Shown piece by piece: positions 7,538 through 23,128 of a stretch of DNA of 64,000 bases. Positions within the stretch are counted from its first letter, which is position 1, and the number at the start of each line of letters is the position of its first letter. The stretch is from positions 2,670,880 through 2,734,879 of the forward strand of contig NZ_CP080997.1 of NCBI RefSeq assembly GCF_019645815.1. The letters run 5' to 3'. This DNA comes from Mycolicibacter heraklionensis (GTDB lineage: Bacteria > Actinomycetota > Actinomycetes > Mycobacteriales > Mycobacteriaceae). Under the pieces are notes generated by a model, which worked only from the letters and a program-made list of their open reading frames with translations, was not told the DNA's origin and searched no databases. The position numbers and the translations under genes are program-made.

Positions 7538-8377
7538 ATGTGGTGCCCGAGTACTTCGCTGTCGGTGTGGGCCAACGCCTGGCTTGCCGGCCGGGCCGCA
7601 CCCGATGACGTGTTGGACGCACTATCGGCCTGGGCGCCAGTGCAATCGGTGGCCGTCTATGACGCGATCAGCATCGGCGAGTCCGGCCTGGCGTGGGCCG
7701 GCGGGACGGACGGCGGAGCGGCCGCCCTGCTGCAGTTGGTGCGCGGCGCGGGACCGTCGGCCGCCGGGGACGGCATCCGACCGGTGTTTCCGGTCCCCGG
7801 CGACGTCCGCGGACTGCCTGCCGGGACGATCTTTGCGCAGGAGGCGATCCTCGCCGGTGAGGCCGTGCTGATCGGGTCGTCTGACGCCTCGCCACCGATC
7901 GGGCTGGTGCCGGCGTACTCGGAAGACGCCGACGCCAGCGAGGACTACGCCGCCGAGCTGTGCTGGACCGTGTTCCCGCTGACCAGCTTGCCGGTGAGCG
8001 AACAGCACAATCTCGGTGACGCCGAATACGCGTTGCGGTCGGCGGTGCGGACAGCCGCCGAAGCGCTGGGTTCCACCGGTTCGCGCTGGGCCGACTACGG
8101 CGTGGAGGATCCGCGCCTGCGGGTGGAACAGATGGTGGAAGCCGTGCTCCTGCACCGGATTCCGGACCATGCGCCGAACCGTGCGGTGCGTGTTCTGCAC
8201 AGCGCCGCGCACGTCGAGGCGATCATCACGGTCAGCGCCGACCTGCTGACCGCCAGCGCCCAGTCATCCGCCGCGGTGCAGCGCGCCGCGGATGCGGTTG
8301 CGCCGCTGACGGCGGTGGTGCGCTCGGCGCGCAGCGCCGCCGTGACCGAGATTCTGCACTCAGCCTGGCGGGCGTAG
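7538..8377 (+). CDS. conserved mycobacterial protein, Rv1486c-like
   Basis: A 279-residue soluble protein without a domain I recognise. It corresponds by position, size and divergence from nfeD to Rv1486c. It is Ala-rich, with no signal peptide or membrane segment. A -10-like TACACT at 7522-7527 ends 10 nt before the ATG, suggesting a very short leader. It converges on hemH across a 222-bp interval that holds a long inverted repeat. Function unknown. Confidence 0.8.
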   Translation: MWCPSTSLSVWANAWLAGRAAPDDVLDALSAWAPVQSVAVYDAISIGESGLAWAGGTDGGAAALLQLVRGAGPSAAGDGIRPVFPVPGDVRGLPAGTIFAQEAILAGEAVLIGSSDASPPIGLVPAYSEDADASEDYAAELCWTVFPLTSLPVSEQHNLGDAEYALRSAVRTAAEALGSTGSRWADYGVEDPRLRVEQMVEAVLLHRIPDHAPNRAVRVLHSAAHVEAIITVSADLLTASAQSSAAVQRAADAVAPLTAVVRSARSAAVTEILHSAWRA

Positions 8378-8434
8378 TGCACCGTCGGTGAAGACGGAAC
8401 CGGGTTGGGGTGGGCCGCGCCCCGGCCGAACCAT

Positions 8435-8520
8435 GGAGATCGTTGCCCGCCTCTGAGCGACACCTCGCAGCCGCACGCCCCCGTACCGCGTCGTTGTCGC
8501 TCTAAGGCGGGCAACTCTCC
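8435..8520. repeat. long imperfect inverted repeat in the convergent spacer before hemH
   Basis: Arms at 8442-8462 and 8495-8515 (21 nt each) are inverted copies with only two mismatches (19 of 21 match). A further 5-bp arm pair (GGAGA 8435-8439 and TCTCC 8516-8520) extends them after a 2-nt bulge. The loop is 32 nt. The element sits between two convergent genes, so a bidirectional terminator is one reading and a small dispersed inverted-repeat element another. The rest of 8378-8599 holds nothing else I can support. Confidence 0.75.
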
Positions 8521-8599
8521 TATCGCTCTATTCCGGCGCCATCAAACCCGCCCACAGCACCGGGACCATGACGGAATCCGGGCACGCCGACCTAGCGGC

Positions 8600-9640
8600 C
8601 TACCTGGACTTCGAGGACACCGGGCCCACGTCCGCGACGCAGTGCGATGAACCGCACGGCGCCCCGTTCACGCCGAAGCCGCAACCCAGTTCCGCCGGAC
8701 CGGCGACACGTACGGGTGCGGTGCCGTCGCGCAGTTCCTCGACCAGGCCGCGGGCCAGCCGGGCCAGCCGCCGATCGGCGTTCGGGGTGGCCGCTCGCGC
8801 GTAGGCGATTCCAGCCGCCTGCGCCTGGGTCCGGACTTCGTTGTCGAGATCCCAGACCACCTCGATGTTGTCGCTGAGAAAGCCGATCGGACACAGGATC
8901 ACAGCGCGCACGCCGGCGTCGGTCAGGGCCGCCAGGTGTGCCTCGATGTCAGGTTCCAGCCAGGGCACCTGCGGCGGCCCCGAGCGCGACTGCCACACCT
9001 GGTCGTAGTCGCGGTAGCCCGCGGCGGCCGCCACCAGACTCGTCGCGTAGGCGACCTGGCGACTGTAAAGCTGCGGGCCGTAGCGTGCGTCGGCGCTCAC
9101 CGGGATGGAATGCGCGGTGAACACCAGCCGGGCGGTCTCCCGCAGACCGGCCGGCAGGCTGTCGGCGGCCGTGGCAATCGCCTCGGCGAACATCGCCACG
9201 AACAACGGGTGGTCGAAGTACTGGCGCAGCTTCACCAACTCCGGTGCCCGCTCCCCGACCGCCCGCCGCGCCCGGGCGATGTCCTCGGCGTACTGGTCAC
9301 AGCCCGAATATCCGCCCCAGGCCGAGGTCGGGAACACCGCGGCGCGTCGTACGCCGTCGGCCGCCATCGCCGCGACGACGTCCTCGGCGTAAGGCTCCCA
9401 GTTGCGGTTGCCGAAATACACCGGCAGGCCGGGCATTTCGGCACGCATCGCCTCAGCCAGCGCGCGGTTGATCCCATTGATCGGCGACACACCGCCGAAA
9501 TGCAGGTAGTGCTCGGCGACCGCGTCGAGCCGGGCCGGCGGCACGCCACGCCCCCGAGTGACGTTCTCCAGGAACGGCCGCACCTGCTCCGGGCCTTCGG
9601 GTCCGCCGAAGGACAGCAGCAGGACGGCGTCGAGCTCCAT
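8600..9640 (-). CDS. hemH: ferrochelatase (coproporphyrin ferrochelatase type)
   Basis: A 346-residue ferrochelatase inserting Fe(II) into a porphyrin for haem. Recognisable segments are '[27 protein letters not shown]', '[27 protein letters not shown]' (His of the active site) and '[20 protein letters not shown]'. The C terminus has '[16 protein letters not shown]', the cysteine cluster that binds a [2Fe-2S] centre in actinobacterial enzymes. The start directly abuts the inhA stop, so fabG1-inhA-hemH form one operon, as in Rv1483-Rv1485 (hemZ). Confidence 0.95.
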   Translation of the reverse strand: MELDAVLLLSFGGPEGPEQVRPFLENVTRGRGVPPARLDAVAEHYLHFGGVSPINGINRALAEAMRAEMPGLPVYFGNRNWEPYAEDVVAAMAADGVRRAAVFPTSAWGGYSGCDQYAEDIARARRAVGERAPELVKLRQYFDHPLFVAMFAEAIATAADSLPAGLRETARLVFTAHSIPVSADARYGPQLYSRQVAYATSLVAAAAGYRDYDQVWQSRSGPPQVPWLEPDIEAHLAALTDAGVRAVILCPIGFLSDNIEVVWDLDNEVRTQAQAAGIAYARAATPNADRRLARLARGLVEELRDGTAPVRVAGPAELGCGFGVNGAPCGSSHCVADVGPVSSKSR

Positions 9641-10450
9641 TTAGAGCAACTGGGTGTGCGCGCCACCGTCGGCGTAGACGACCGTTCCGGTGGTGGCCGG
9701 CAGCCAGTCGGACAGCAGCGCGCAGACGGTCTTGGCCACCGGCGTCGGGTCCTTCATGTCCCAGCCGATCGGGGCCCGCTGGTCCCAGCCCTCCTCCAGC
9801 AGCCGAATCTGCTCGCCGGCGCCCTCACCGAGGGCGCCACCCACGATGGCGCTCATCGCCAGCGTCCGGATCGGCCCGGCCGCAACCAGATTCGACCGCA
9901 CGCCGACCTTGCCGGCCTCGCGCGCCACGAACCGGTTCACCGACTCCAGGGCACTCTTGGCCACCGTCATCCAGTTGTAGGCCGGCATCGCCCGGGTCGG
10001 GTCGAAGTCCATGCCCACAATGCCGCCGCCGGGGTTCATGATCGGCAGCGTCGCCTTGGCCAGCGAGGCATAGGAGTAGGCCGAGATGTGGATGCCCTTG
10101 GCGACGTCCTCGTAGGGCGCGTCGAAGAACGGGTTGATACCCATGCCGGTCTGCGGCATGAAGCCGATGGAGTGCACCACACCGTCGAGCTTGTTGCCTT
10201 CGCCGATCACCTCGGTGATCCGGTCGGCCAGGGTGTCGAGGTGCTCGCTGTTCTGCACGTCGAGTTCGAGCAGCGGCGCCGGCTCCGGCAACCGGTCGAT
10301 GATCCGCTGGATCAGCCGCAGTCGGTCGAAGCCGGTGCACACCAGCTGCGCGCCGGCCTCCTGCGCCACCTTGGCGATGTGGAACGCGATCGAGGAATCG
10401 GTGATGATCCCGGTGACCAGGATCCGCTTGCCTTCGAGAATGCCTGCCAT
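9641..10450 (-). CDS. inhA: NADH-dependent enoyl-ACP reductase InhA
   Basis: A 269-residue FAS-II enoyl reductase, the same length as M. tuberculosis InhA. It contributes to mycolic acid chain elongation and is the target of the isoniazid-NAD adduct. The nucleotide-binding N terminus reads '[20 protein letters not shown]'. The catalytic Tyr158 and Lys165 are in '[11 protein letters not shown]'. Ser94 in '[12 protein letters not shown]' is the wild-type residue. It lies 33 nt downstream of fabG1 and abuts hemH. Confidence 0.98.
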   Translation of the reverse strand: MAGILEGKRILVTGIITDSSIAFHIAKVAQEAGAQLVCTGFDRLRLIQRIIDRLPEPAPLLELDVQNSEHLDTLADRITEVIGEGNKLDGVVHSIGFMPQTGMGINPFFDAPYEDVAKGIHISAYSYASLAKATLPIMNPGGGIVGMDFDPTRAMPAYNWMTVAKSALESVNRFVAREAGKVGVRSNLVAAGPIRTLAMSAIVGGALGEGAGEQIRLLEEGWDQRAPIGWDMKDPTPVAKTVCALLSDWLPATTGTVVYADGGAHTQLL

Positions 10451-10483
10451 GAAAAGTCCCCTATCTTGAAACTGAACGAGTCG

Positions 10484-11245
<762 letters not shown>

Positions 11246-11298
11246 CTATCGAACCGACCCGTAGACTCCGCGCTGAGGGCGCGGGCCACTCGTGCGGC

Positions 11299-12306
11299 CT
11301 AGGCGGGCAGCCGTCGGTTGAGCAGCAGTGCCGCCAGTGCGGCCAGCGCCAGGACGAACGCGCCCAGTCGCAGCCAGCCGGTGCTGGCGTCACCGCGGAT
11401 GGTCTCGAAACCGATCTGGTCCTGCAGCGTGGAGTACACCTCTTTGAGCTGCTGCAGGCTGGAGGCGGTGTAGGCGCTGCCGCCGGACAGGTCGGCGATC
11501 TTCTTCAGTGAGTCATCGTCGACCGGCACCGGTTGACGCTGCTCGTTGATCTCGACGTAGCCGTAGGCCGTGCCGAACGAGATCGTCGACACCGGCACCC
11601 CCTGGTCCTTCGCGGTGCGCGCCGCGGTGAACGCCCCCTTGGGATTGTCGGGGTTGGACGGCACAGTCTCCTTACCGTCGGAGAGCAGCACAATGCGGGC
11701 CGGCGGCGGGGTGTCGCCGCCGCCGATGACGGCGCCCACGGTGGCGATCGCCTGCAATGCGGTGAAGATGCCCTCACCGGTGGCGGTGCGGTCCGCCAGT
11801 TGCAGCTTGTCGATCGCGGCCTTGGTGGCTTCGCGGTTGGTGGTCGGCGAGGTCAGCACGGTCGCGGTGCCGGCGTAGGCGATCAACCCCAGGTTGATGC
11901 CCGCCGTCAGTTCGTCGGCGAACTGCTTGCCGGCTTCCTGCGCGGCCGCCAGCCGGCTGGGGGCGACGTCGGTGGCCCGCATCGACTGCGAGACGTCGAT
12001 CACCAGCATCACCACCGCGCGGTTGCGCGGGATCCGGACGTCGTGGGTGGGGCCGGCCATCGCCACGGTGAACAGCAGCAACGAGCTGATCAGCAGGATC
12101 GCCGACAGGTGTCGCCAGCGCGTCGGCGATTTGGGCGCCACGCTCTCCAGCAGCTCCATGTTGGCGAACCGCAGGATCCGCCGATGCCGCGCCACCTGCA
12201 CGAGGATGTACAGCGCGACCAGGCCCAGGATCACGAACAAATACAGGAAGAACCACGGGTGTGCGAAGCCCGACAGCGTCATCGGCCCGAGGAGCGGCAA
12301 TGTCAT
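11299..12306 (-). CDS. membrane-anchored von Willebrand factor A protein (Rv1481-like)
   Basis: A 335-residue protein, the same length as Rv1481. It has two N-terminal membrane helices (about residues 17-37 and 65-85), then a vWA domain with a MIDAS motif '[10 protein letters not shown]', then a C-terminal helix ('[23 protein letters not shown]'). With the DUF58 and MoxR genes it forms a MoxR-AAA system. ATG 12306 gives the family length; the longer in-frame reading is a frame extension into the upstream gene. Confidence 0.93.
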   Translation of the reverse strand: MTLPLLGPMTLSGFAHPWFFLYLFVILGLVALYILVQVARHRRILRFANMELLESVAPKSPTRWRHLSAILLISSLLLFTVAMAGPTHDVRIPRNRAVVMLVIDVSQSMRATDVAPSRLAAAQEAGKQFADELTAGINLGLIAYAGTATVLTSPTTNREATKAAIDKLQLADRTATGEGIFTALQAIATVGAVIGGGDTPPPARIVLLSDGKETVPSNPDNPKGAFTAARTAKDQGVPVSTISFGTAYGYVEINEQRQPVPVDDDSLKKIADLSGGSAYTASSLQQLKEVYSTLQDQIGFETIRGDASTGWLRLGAFVLALAALAALLLNRRLPA

Positions 12307-12334
12307 AGCAGACCTGTCTGTGTACGGGTCGAGT

Positions 12335-13312
12335 TCACGGCGTCCCCGCCAGCGCCCCGCGCCGGCGTGACTCGACGAATCGGACGATGTCGGCGATCCA
12401 GTCCCGGTCGGTCCGCAACCCCAGCAACGGCGCGCCGCAGCTGCGCAGCGCGCGGGCGACGTCGGAGCGGTGGGCCACCGCGGCCCGGGCGAAATCGTCA
12501 CGCAGCTTGGCGTCGATGGTGAACTCGCGGGTGATTCCGGACTCGGTGTCCTGCAACACCACATCACCGACATCGGGCAGTTCCACATCGCGCGGGTCGA
12601 GCACCTCGATGCCCAGCACCTCGTGGCGGGCGGCGATCGCCCGCAACGGGCGCATCCAGTTGATCGGGCCGAGGAAGTCGCTGATGATGACCGCCATGCC
12701 GCGCCGGCGTTCGGGGCGGCGCAGGGCGTCGATGGCCGCCGCCAGGTCACCGCGCACCCCGACCGGGGCCCGCGGAATGGTCGCGATGGTGCGCAGCAGG
12801 GTCTGCTCGTGGTTGCGCCCGGAGCGGGCCGGCACCCGCAGCACGCGCTCGCCGTTGGTCACCAATGCGCCCAGCCGGTTACCGCCACCGCTGTTGAGGT
12901 AGACGATGGCCGCGGCCGCCGCCACCGCCAGATCACGCTTCTCGCAGGTGGCGGTGCCGAAATCCATGCTGGCCGACATGTCGACCACCAACCAGGTCTC
13001 CAGCTCGCGGTCGGCGATCATCTGCCGGACGTGCGGATGGGTGGTGCGGGCCGTGACCGACCAGTCCATCCGCCGCACGTCGTCGCCGGGCTGGTAGAGC
13101 CGGGACTCGCCGGGCTCGGAGCCCGGGCCGGGAATCAGGCCGAGGTGATCTCCGTGCAGCACCCCGTCGAGCTTGCGTTTGACCGTCAGCTCCAGGGTGC
13201 GCAGGGCCGCCGCCAGCTTCGGGTCGCGGATTCCTCCGCGCAGCATCGACGGCGGCGTGGTGCTGGTTTCGGGTGGCTGAATCGATCCAGCCCCGGTGTC
13301 GGGGTCGCTCAC
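12335..13312 (-). CDS. DUF58 protein of the MoxR cluster (Rv1480-like)
   Basis: A 325-residue DUF58/vWA-like protein. Features are '[26 protein letters not shown]' (the DUF58 signature) and '[13 protein letters not shown]' (a MIDAS-like motif). It starts at a GTG that overlaps the moxR1 stop and precedes the Rv1481-like gene by 28 nt. The set MoxR1-DUF58-vWA is thought to act as a chaperone-like system for envelope or metal-cofactor proteins; its client here is unknown. Confidence 0.93.
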   Translation of the reverse strand: MSDPDTGAGSIQPPETSTTPPSMLRGGIRDPKLAAALRTLELTVKRKLDGVLHGDHLGLIPGPGSEPGESRLYQPGDDVRRMDWSVTARTTHPHVRQMIADRELETWLVVDMSASMDFGTATCEKRDLAVAAAAAIVYLNSGGGNRLGALVTNGERVLRVPARSGRNHEQTLLRTIATIPRAPVGVRGDLAAAIDALRRPERRRGMAVIISDFLGPINWMRPLRAIAARHEVLGIEVLDPRDVELPDVGDVVLQDTESGITREFTIDAKLRDDFARAAVAHRSDVARALRSCGAPLLGLRTDRDWIADIVRFVESRRRGALAGTP

Positions 13313-14427
13313 CGACCGCCGGCCACTGCCGCTGCGGTCGGGGCACCCGGTGCCGGCGAATGCTGTTGCTGCGGAACCGCGTTCACCTGAGGCAGCGGCA
13401 CCGTCTGCAGCACCCGGTTGATCACGATCTCCGGCGTGATCTCGTCGGCGAGTGCGTCGTAGGACAGCACCAGGCGGTGCCGCAGCACGTCCGGGATGAC
13501 CTCGATGACGTCCTGCGGGATCACGTAGTCGCGACCACGGACCAGGGCCAGCGCCCGGGATGCGGAGATGATGCCCAGTGAGGCACGCGGCGACGCGCCG
13601 AACGACAGCCAGTTCTTCACGTCCGGCATGCCGAACTGCTCGGGCTGCCGCGTCGCGGTGATCACCCGAACCACGTAGTCCACCAGGGCGTGGTGCACGA
13701 AGTTGTTGGCCGCCAGCGTCTGCAGCCGCACCAGGTCGCCGGTGCCGAGGATCTGCTTGGGCTCCGGCGGGGTGACACCCATCCGGTAGATGATCTCGCG
13801 CTCCTCCTCCGGCGAGGGGTAGCCGACGTTGATCTTGAACAGGAACCGGTCGCGCTGCGCTTCGGGCAGCGGGTAGACACCCTCGTGTTCGATCGGGTTC
13901 TGGGTGGCCATCACCAGGAACGGGTTGGGCAGCGGGAAGCTCTTGCCGCCGATGGAGACCTTGCGCTCCTGCATGACCTCCAGCAGCGCCGACTGCACCT
14001 TGGCCGGTGCACGGTTGATCTCGTCGGCCAGCAGGAAGTTGGTCATCACCGGGCCGAGCTCGGTGTCGAACTCCTCGCGGCCCTGCCGGTAGATGCGGGT
14101 ACCGATGATGTCGGTGGGCACCAGGTCCGGAGTGAACTGGATGCGGGCGAAGCTCCCGCCCACCACCTTGGCGAAGGTCTCCACGGCCAGGGTCTTGGCG
14201 ACACCGGGCACGCCTTCGAGCAGCACGTGGCCCTTGGCGAGCAGGCCGACCAGGATGCGCTCGACGAGCTGGTCCTGGCCGACGATGACGCGCTTGACCT
14301 CAAAGATGGCCCGCTCCAGCGCGTGTACGTCGGCGGCGAGCCCGCTACCGCCGACTGTGCCTGTCTCGGCACCGGCCGAGCCGGGGAAACCGCTGGCGCC
14401 CGCGGGCGTCCCATCCGATGACGTCAT
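13309..14427 (-). CDS. moxR1: MoxR-type AAA+ ATPase MoxR1
   Basis: A 372-residue AAA+ ATPase of the MoxR family (Rv1479). It has Walker A 'GVPGVAKT', Walker B 'LLADEINRAP', sensor 1 in 'VMATQNP' and a C-terminal lid. The N-terminal 50 residues are Gly/Ala-rich and probably disordered. I chose ATG 14427 because GGAGGA lies 7 nt upstream; the GTG at 14442 would sit in front of that motif. The following 14443-14559 interval is 117 bp with no gene seen. Confidence 0.95.
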   Translation of the reverse strand: MTSSDGTPAGASGFPGSAGAETGTVGGSGLAADVHALERAIFEVKRVIVGQDQLVERILVGLLAKGHVLLEGVPGVAKTLAVETFAKVVGGSFARIQFTPDLVPTDIIGTRIYRQGREEFDTELGPVMTNFLLADEINRAPAKVQSALLEVMQERKVSIGGKSFPLPNPFLVMATQNPIEHEGVYPLPEAQRDRFLFKINVGYPSPEEEREIIYRMGVTPPEPKQILGTGDLVRLQTLAANNFVHHALVDYVVRVITATRQPEQFGMPDVKNWLSFGASPRASLGIISASRALALVRGRDYVIPQDVIEVIPDVLRHRLVLSYDALADEITPEIVINRVLQTVPLPQVNAVPQQQHSPAPGAPTAAAVAGGR

Positions 14428-14559
14428 CGACAAATCCTCCACAAAGGTCGGTCAGACACAACTGCTTGCACGGCGCACGGCCGAGGGGCAGCGTTGTGCC
14501 CTCGTTTCACTATTCCAGGGTTCGCAGCATCCGTCGACGTAAGGCCCGTCCCGAATGCG

Positions 14560-15261
14560 TCAGTACTCGATGATCCGGGTCAGATACGGCGTCATCCCCG
14601 ACGTCCGCACCGGGCTGACGACCACCTTGCCGGCGCTGCCCGAGGCCTCCAACATCTTCCCGCCGCCCAGGTACATGGTGACGTGCTGGCCGCCACCGGG
14701 GCCGTAGAACATCAGGTCTCCACGACGGGCCTGACTGGGCGGAATATGCCGGCCGGCGTTGTACTGGTCGCCGGAGAAGCGTGGGATCAGCACGCCCACA
14801 CCGGCGAACGCGTAGCGCATCAGGCCCGAACAGTCGAAACCGACCGTGCCCGCACCGGAGTCGACTCCCTTGCTGGGACCGGTCAGCGAACCACCGCCCC
14901 AGGAGTAGGGCACGCCCATCTGTGAGCCGCCGCGACGAATCACGTACTCGATGGCCTGCTTGCCGTGCACCCGCTTGCCCGGTGACACGTTGCCGACGGC
15001 TTCGTCGCCGACGTTGAATCCGAGGCCGGACAGAAACTTGCGGCCCAGGTCCATCGTGGTCTGGGTGGCCTGCGCGGTGGCCTGCAACGAGGCGTTGGCG
15101 ATCGCCAGCGGGTCACCGGGCGCGCCGGCACTGATCGTCGCCGGCAGGGTGGGGTCCCACCCCGGGTCCGCTTCGGCCGGTCCGGCCAGGCCGACCAGCA
15201 CCGGGATCGCCACCAGCAACGATCCGATGAGGCGTGATAGTCGTAAGGAACTCAGTTGCAT
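14560..15261 (-). CDS. ripB: NlpC/P60 peptidoglycan endopeptidase RipB
   Basis: A 233-residue secreted hydrolase (Rv1478) cleaving D-Glu-mDAP bonds in peptidoglycan stem peptides. It has a signal peptide (about residues 1-31, ending '...VGLAGPAEA') and a C-terminal NlpC/P60 domain. The catalytic Cys is in 'FDCSGLMRYAF' and the His in 'GGQHVTMYLGGG'. It lacks the long coiled-coil of RipA. It begins 10 nt after the ripA stop, so the two are co-transcribed. Confidence 0.95.
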   Translation of the reverse strand: MQLSSLRLSRLIGSLLVAIPVLVGLAGPAEADPGWDPTLPATISAGAPGDPLAIANASLQATAQATQTTMDLGRKFLSGLGFNVGDEAVGNVSPGKRVHGKQAIEYVIRRGGSQMGVPYSWGGGSLTGPSKGVDSGAGTVGFDCSGLMRYAFAGVGVLIPRFSGDQYNAGRHIPPSQARRGDLMFYGPGGGQHVTMYLGGGKMLEASGSAGKVVVSPVRTSGMTPYLTRIIEY

Positions 15262-15271
15262 TGCACCGCCG

Positions 15272-16708
15272 TCAGTACTCGATGTATCGGACTACGTAGG
15301 GCGTCATGCCGCTCTTGCGGACCGGCGACACCTTCACCGTCTGCCCCACGTCGGGGGCCTCCAGCATCAGGCCGTTGCCGAGGTAGAGCGTCACGTGCTG
15401 GCTGCCACCGGGTCCGTAGAAGATGACGTCGCCACGACGCGCCAGCGCCGACGGGATCTGGCGGCCCATCTTGTACTGCGAACCCGAGTAGTGCGGCAGC
15501 TTGATGCCCACCCCGGCAAAGGCGTAGAGGATCAGCCCGGAACAGTCGAATCCGACGGTGCCCGCACCGGAGCCGATACCGCGTCCTGGCCCCGCGGCGG
15601 TGCCGCCGCCCCAGGAATAGGGCACGCCGCGCTGCGAAAGGCCACGGCGGATCACGTATTCGGAGGCCTGCCGGCCGTAAACCCGCGGGATTTTGCCGTT
15701 GTTGATCCCGGTGTCGTCGGGCTTGGCCAGCCCGAGGGACTGCAGGAATTTCTGGCCCAGGTTCGCCGTCACCTGCGCCGAGGTCTGGGAGATCCCGAGC
15801 ACCTGGTTGATGACGGCGATCGGGTCGCCGGGAACGTCGGCACTGGGCACCATCGGCAGGGTCGGGTCCCAGGGACCATCCCACTGCGCGGGCGCGGGGG
15901 CCGTGGGGCCGGCGACCGGACCGGCGGGGTTTCCCCACCGATCACCGCCTGCGGCGCCGGCCGGCGGATGCCCCTGCTGAGGCTGATCGTGGCCGCGGGC
16001 GGCGGCCAGTTTGGCCTGCGCCTCGTTACGTCGTGCGGCCAGCCGGTTGATCTCGCCCTGCTGTTCGCCGAACTTGCGCTGGGTGTCGGTGAGCGCGGCC
16101 ACCGCGGCATCCTGACTGGACTGCGCGTCGGCGACCGCCTGATCGGCCTTCTGCTTGGCCAGCCGAGCGGCCGATTCCTTGTTCACCTGCTCGATGCGGG
16201 CCCGCTTGAGGTTGTCCAGCGCCTGCTGCGAGCTGAGCGCCAGGGTCTGGCCGGCCGCGGCCGTAGCGATCATCTCCGTCGGGTTGGCCGCGGTCAGGTA
16301 GCTGTCCGAGGGCCCGTTGACGTACGTCGACGCGGCGAAAGTGTTGAACCGTCGCTGCGCGGCGGCGATCGCGGCGTCGGCCTCGGCGATCGCCTGCCGG
16401 CCGGCGTCCACCTCGTGCTGGGCGGCGGCGGCGTCGTCGCGCGCGGTCTGCAGATCCACCAGGGCCTTGTTGACCCCTTCCTTCTCCTCGGCGATCTGCG
16501 CGCCCAGGTTCTGCAACTGTTGGTTGGCGTCGGCGACGTCGGCGATCAGCGCGGCGATGCCGTCGGGGTCCTGCGCGGGTTGGGCTGTCGCCAGCCCCGG
16601 GGTGCCCAGCAGCATCGCAGCGCTGAGTACCGACACCGTCGCGGGTCGGGCGAACCGGGCCGCCAGCCGGAAAGCAGAGCCATCGGAGCCACAACGGATG
16701 CGTCTCAT
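15272..16708 (-). CDS. ripA: NlpC/P60 peptidoglycan endopeptidase RipA
   Basis: A 478-residue cell-division hydrolase (Rv1477), which in M. tuberculosis works with RpfB to separate daughter cells. An N-terminal signal peptide ends near 'GLATAQ'. An Ala-rich coiled-coil inhibitory segment follows (about residues 45-235), then a Gly/Pro linker. The catalytic NlpC/P60 domain has Cys in 'FDCSGLILYAF' and His in 'GSQHVTLYLGNG', ending 'YVVRYIEY'. ATG 16708 matches the M. tuberculosis N terminus and has GAGGAG about 9 nt upstream. Confidence 0.96.
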   Translation of the reverse strand: MRRIRCGSDGSAFRLAARFARPATVSVLSAAMLLGTPGLATAQPAQDPDGIAALIADVADANQQLQNLGAQIAEEKEGVNKALVDLQTARDDAAAAQHEVDAGRQAIAEADAAIAAAQRRFNTFAASTYVNGPSDSYLTAANPTEMIATAAAGQTLALSSQQALDNLKRARIEQVNKESAARLAKQKADQAVADAQSSQDAAVAALTDTQRKFGEQQGEINRLAARRNEAQAKLAAARGHDQPQQGHPPAGAAGGDRWGNPAGPVAGPTAPAPAQWDGPWDPTLPMVPSADVPGDPIAVINQVLGISQTSAQVTANLGQKFLQSLGLAKPDDTGINNGKIPRVYGRQASEYVIRRGLSQRGVPYSWGGGTAAGPGRGIGSGAGTVGFDCSGLILYAFAGVGIKLPHYSGSQYKMGRQIPSALARRGDVIFYGPGGSQHVTLYLGNGLMLEAPDVGQTVKVSPVRKSGMTPYVVRYIEY

Positions 16709-16872
16709 TCGGCTTGGATCTCCTCGGACTCTCAGCAGGCGGCGCCGTGCTTCGGCCGGTGGCAAAAGCACAGAAACAACAGATACAACAGCTGCGCCTT
16801 TTGAGACCATACGTCACATCAGTCACTGGAGAAACGTTCGTAACAAACTACATTATTGTAATTAAGCCGGTT

Positions 16873-16889
16873 GTGACCATTCGGTGACC
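16873..16889. promoter_or_regulatory. GTGACC direct repeat upstream of ripA, MtrA-like
   Basis: GTGACC-N5-GTGACC (11-bp period) lies about 165 bp upstream of the ripA start in an otherwise gene-free, A/T-rich interval (16709-16961, 253 bp). Actinobacterial MtrA binds tandem GTnAC-type repeats with this period, and ripA is reported to be in the MtrA regulon, so this is a candidate site. The interval also contains TACATTATTGTA (about 16849-16860), a dyad of unknown role. Confidence 0.35.
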
Positions 16890-16961
16890 TAATTATTTGC
16901 AGCAGCCGACAACGGGGCGACAATTAATCGCCTAGTTTCCGGGTTTTCGGAGGTAAGGCCG

Positions 16962-20504
<3,543 letters not shown>

Positions 20505-20518
20505 ACGGCGATCACCTG

Positions 20519-21082
20519 ATGCCCAGGGTCAGCGAGGATCACCTGGCGGCCCGGCGCCGCCAGATCCTCGATGGCGCACGCAGGTGCTTCGCCGCCTACG
20601 GATACGACGGGGCCACGGTGCGGCGACTGGAGCAGATGATCGGGCTGTCGCGGGGGGCGATATTTCATCACTTCCGCGACAAGGACACCCTGTTCTTCGA
20701 GTTGGCGCGCGAAGATGCGGAGCGGATGGCTGATGTCGCCTCGCGCGAGGGCCTGATCGGCGTGATGCGGGACATGCTGGCGGCGCCGGAGCAGTTCGAC
20801 TGGCTGGCCACCCGGCTGGAGATCGCCCGCAAGCTGCGCCACGACCCGGAATTCAGCCGCGGCTGGGCGGAGCGGTCAGCCGAATTGGCTGCTGCGACAA
20901 CGGATCGGCTTAATCGCCAGAAGCAGGCCGGTAGGCTGCGCGACGACGTCCCCGCAGACGTATTGCACTGCTATCTGGATCTGGTGCTCGACGGCCTCGT
21001 CGCGCGGCTGGCGTCTGGCGAAGATCCGCAGCGGCTTTCGGCGGTCCTCGACCTGGTCGAGGATTCGGTGCGGCAGAGCTGA
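20519..21082 (+). CDS. TetR-family regulator, AcnR type
   Basis: A 187-residue TetR repressor (Rv1474c counterpart). The N-terminal helix-turn-helix is at about residues 27-50 ('TVRRLEQMIGLSRGAIFHHFRDKD'), followed by an all-helical ligand domain. The location 14 bp after acn and the AcnR-type operator in front of acn identify it as the likely aconitase repressor, as in corynebacteria. Corynebacterial AcnR is reported to respond to citrate or metal; the effector here is not shown. It is probably co-transcribed with acn. Confidence 0.85.
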   Translation: MPRVSEDHLAARRRQILDGARRCFAAYGYDGATVRRLEQMIGLSRGAIFHHFRDKDTLFFELAREDAERMADVASREGLIGVMRDMLAAPEQFDWLATRLEIARKLRHDPEFSRGWAERSAELAAATTDRLNRQKQAGRLRDDVPADVLHCYLDLVLDGLVARLASGEDPQRLSAVLDLVEDSVRQS

Positions 21083-21097
21083 TTTCGCTTGATCAGT

Positions 21098-21154
21098 GCA
21101 CCGCGAGGGTGCGCAGAATGCCGACCGCGATCGGCGTGTCGTGTGCAGACACGC
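21098..21154. terminator. cluster of three hairpins in the convergent spacer
   Basis: Three consecutive stem-loops lie between the convergent TetR and Rv1473A-like genes: GCACC/GGTGC (21098-21112), GCCGA/TCGGC (21120-21135) and GCGTGTC/GACACGC (21134-21154, overlapping the second). No U-tract follows, which is common in mycobacteria. A bidirectional terminator is the likely role. Confidence 0.4.
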
Positions 21155-21176
21155 GCGCTCGCGCTCAGGGGCGACG

Positions 21177-21377
21177 CTAGCGGGACCGGGTGCGGTGGTT
21201 GGGCCCGCCGCGGCTGCGCATCGCCGCGCCCGACTCCCGCAGCATGCTGTGCACGGAGCCGTACGATCGGCCGGTCGACGCCGCCAAGGTCCGGATACTC
21301 GCCCCGCCCTCATAGGCGTTGCGCAACTCGACCAGCTGACGATCGCGCTGCTTGTTCGGTTTCGTCGTCGTCGCCAC
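21177..21377 (-). CDS. small helix-turn-helix protein, Rv1473A-like
   Basis: A 66-residue basic protein with a helix-turn-helix-like core ('RQLVELRNAYEGGASIRTLAASTGRSYGSVHSMLRESGAAMRSRGG'), resembling the Lsr2 C-terminal or helix-turn-helix_38-type folds in small mycobacterial regulators. It corresponds to Rv1473A. The GTG start at 21377 has GAGGGG about 6 nt upstream. It lies 78 bp behind the ABC-F gene and is probably the end of the trxB1-echA12-ABC-F transcription unit. Its DNA target is unknown. Confidence 0.85.
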   Translation of the reverse strand: MATTTKPNKQRDRQLVELRNAYEGGASIRTLAASTGRSYGSVHSMLRESGAAMRSRGGPNHRTRSR

Positions 21378-21455
21378 GTCCCCTCACCATCCCCTCGCCG
21401 ACTCAACGGGTTCAGCGTAGGAATGCCTCGGCGATACCGGGCGACTTTGAGTGAA

Positions 21456-23102
<1,647 letters not shown>

Positions 23103-23128
23103 GCGCGCGTACTCCTGTCGTGGTGGTG

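Noticed and set aside
16709..16961. possible cyclic-di-AMP (ydaO) riboswitch in the ripA leader
   Set aside because: Cell-wall hydrolase genes of actinobacteria can carry this riboswitch, but the conserved ydaO core motifs were not found by eye. A covariance-model scan would settle it.
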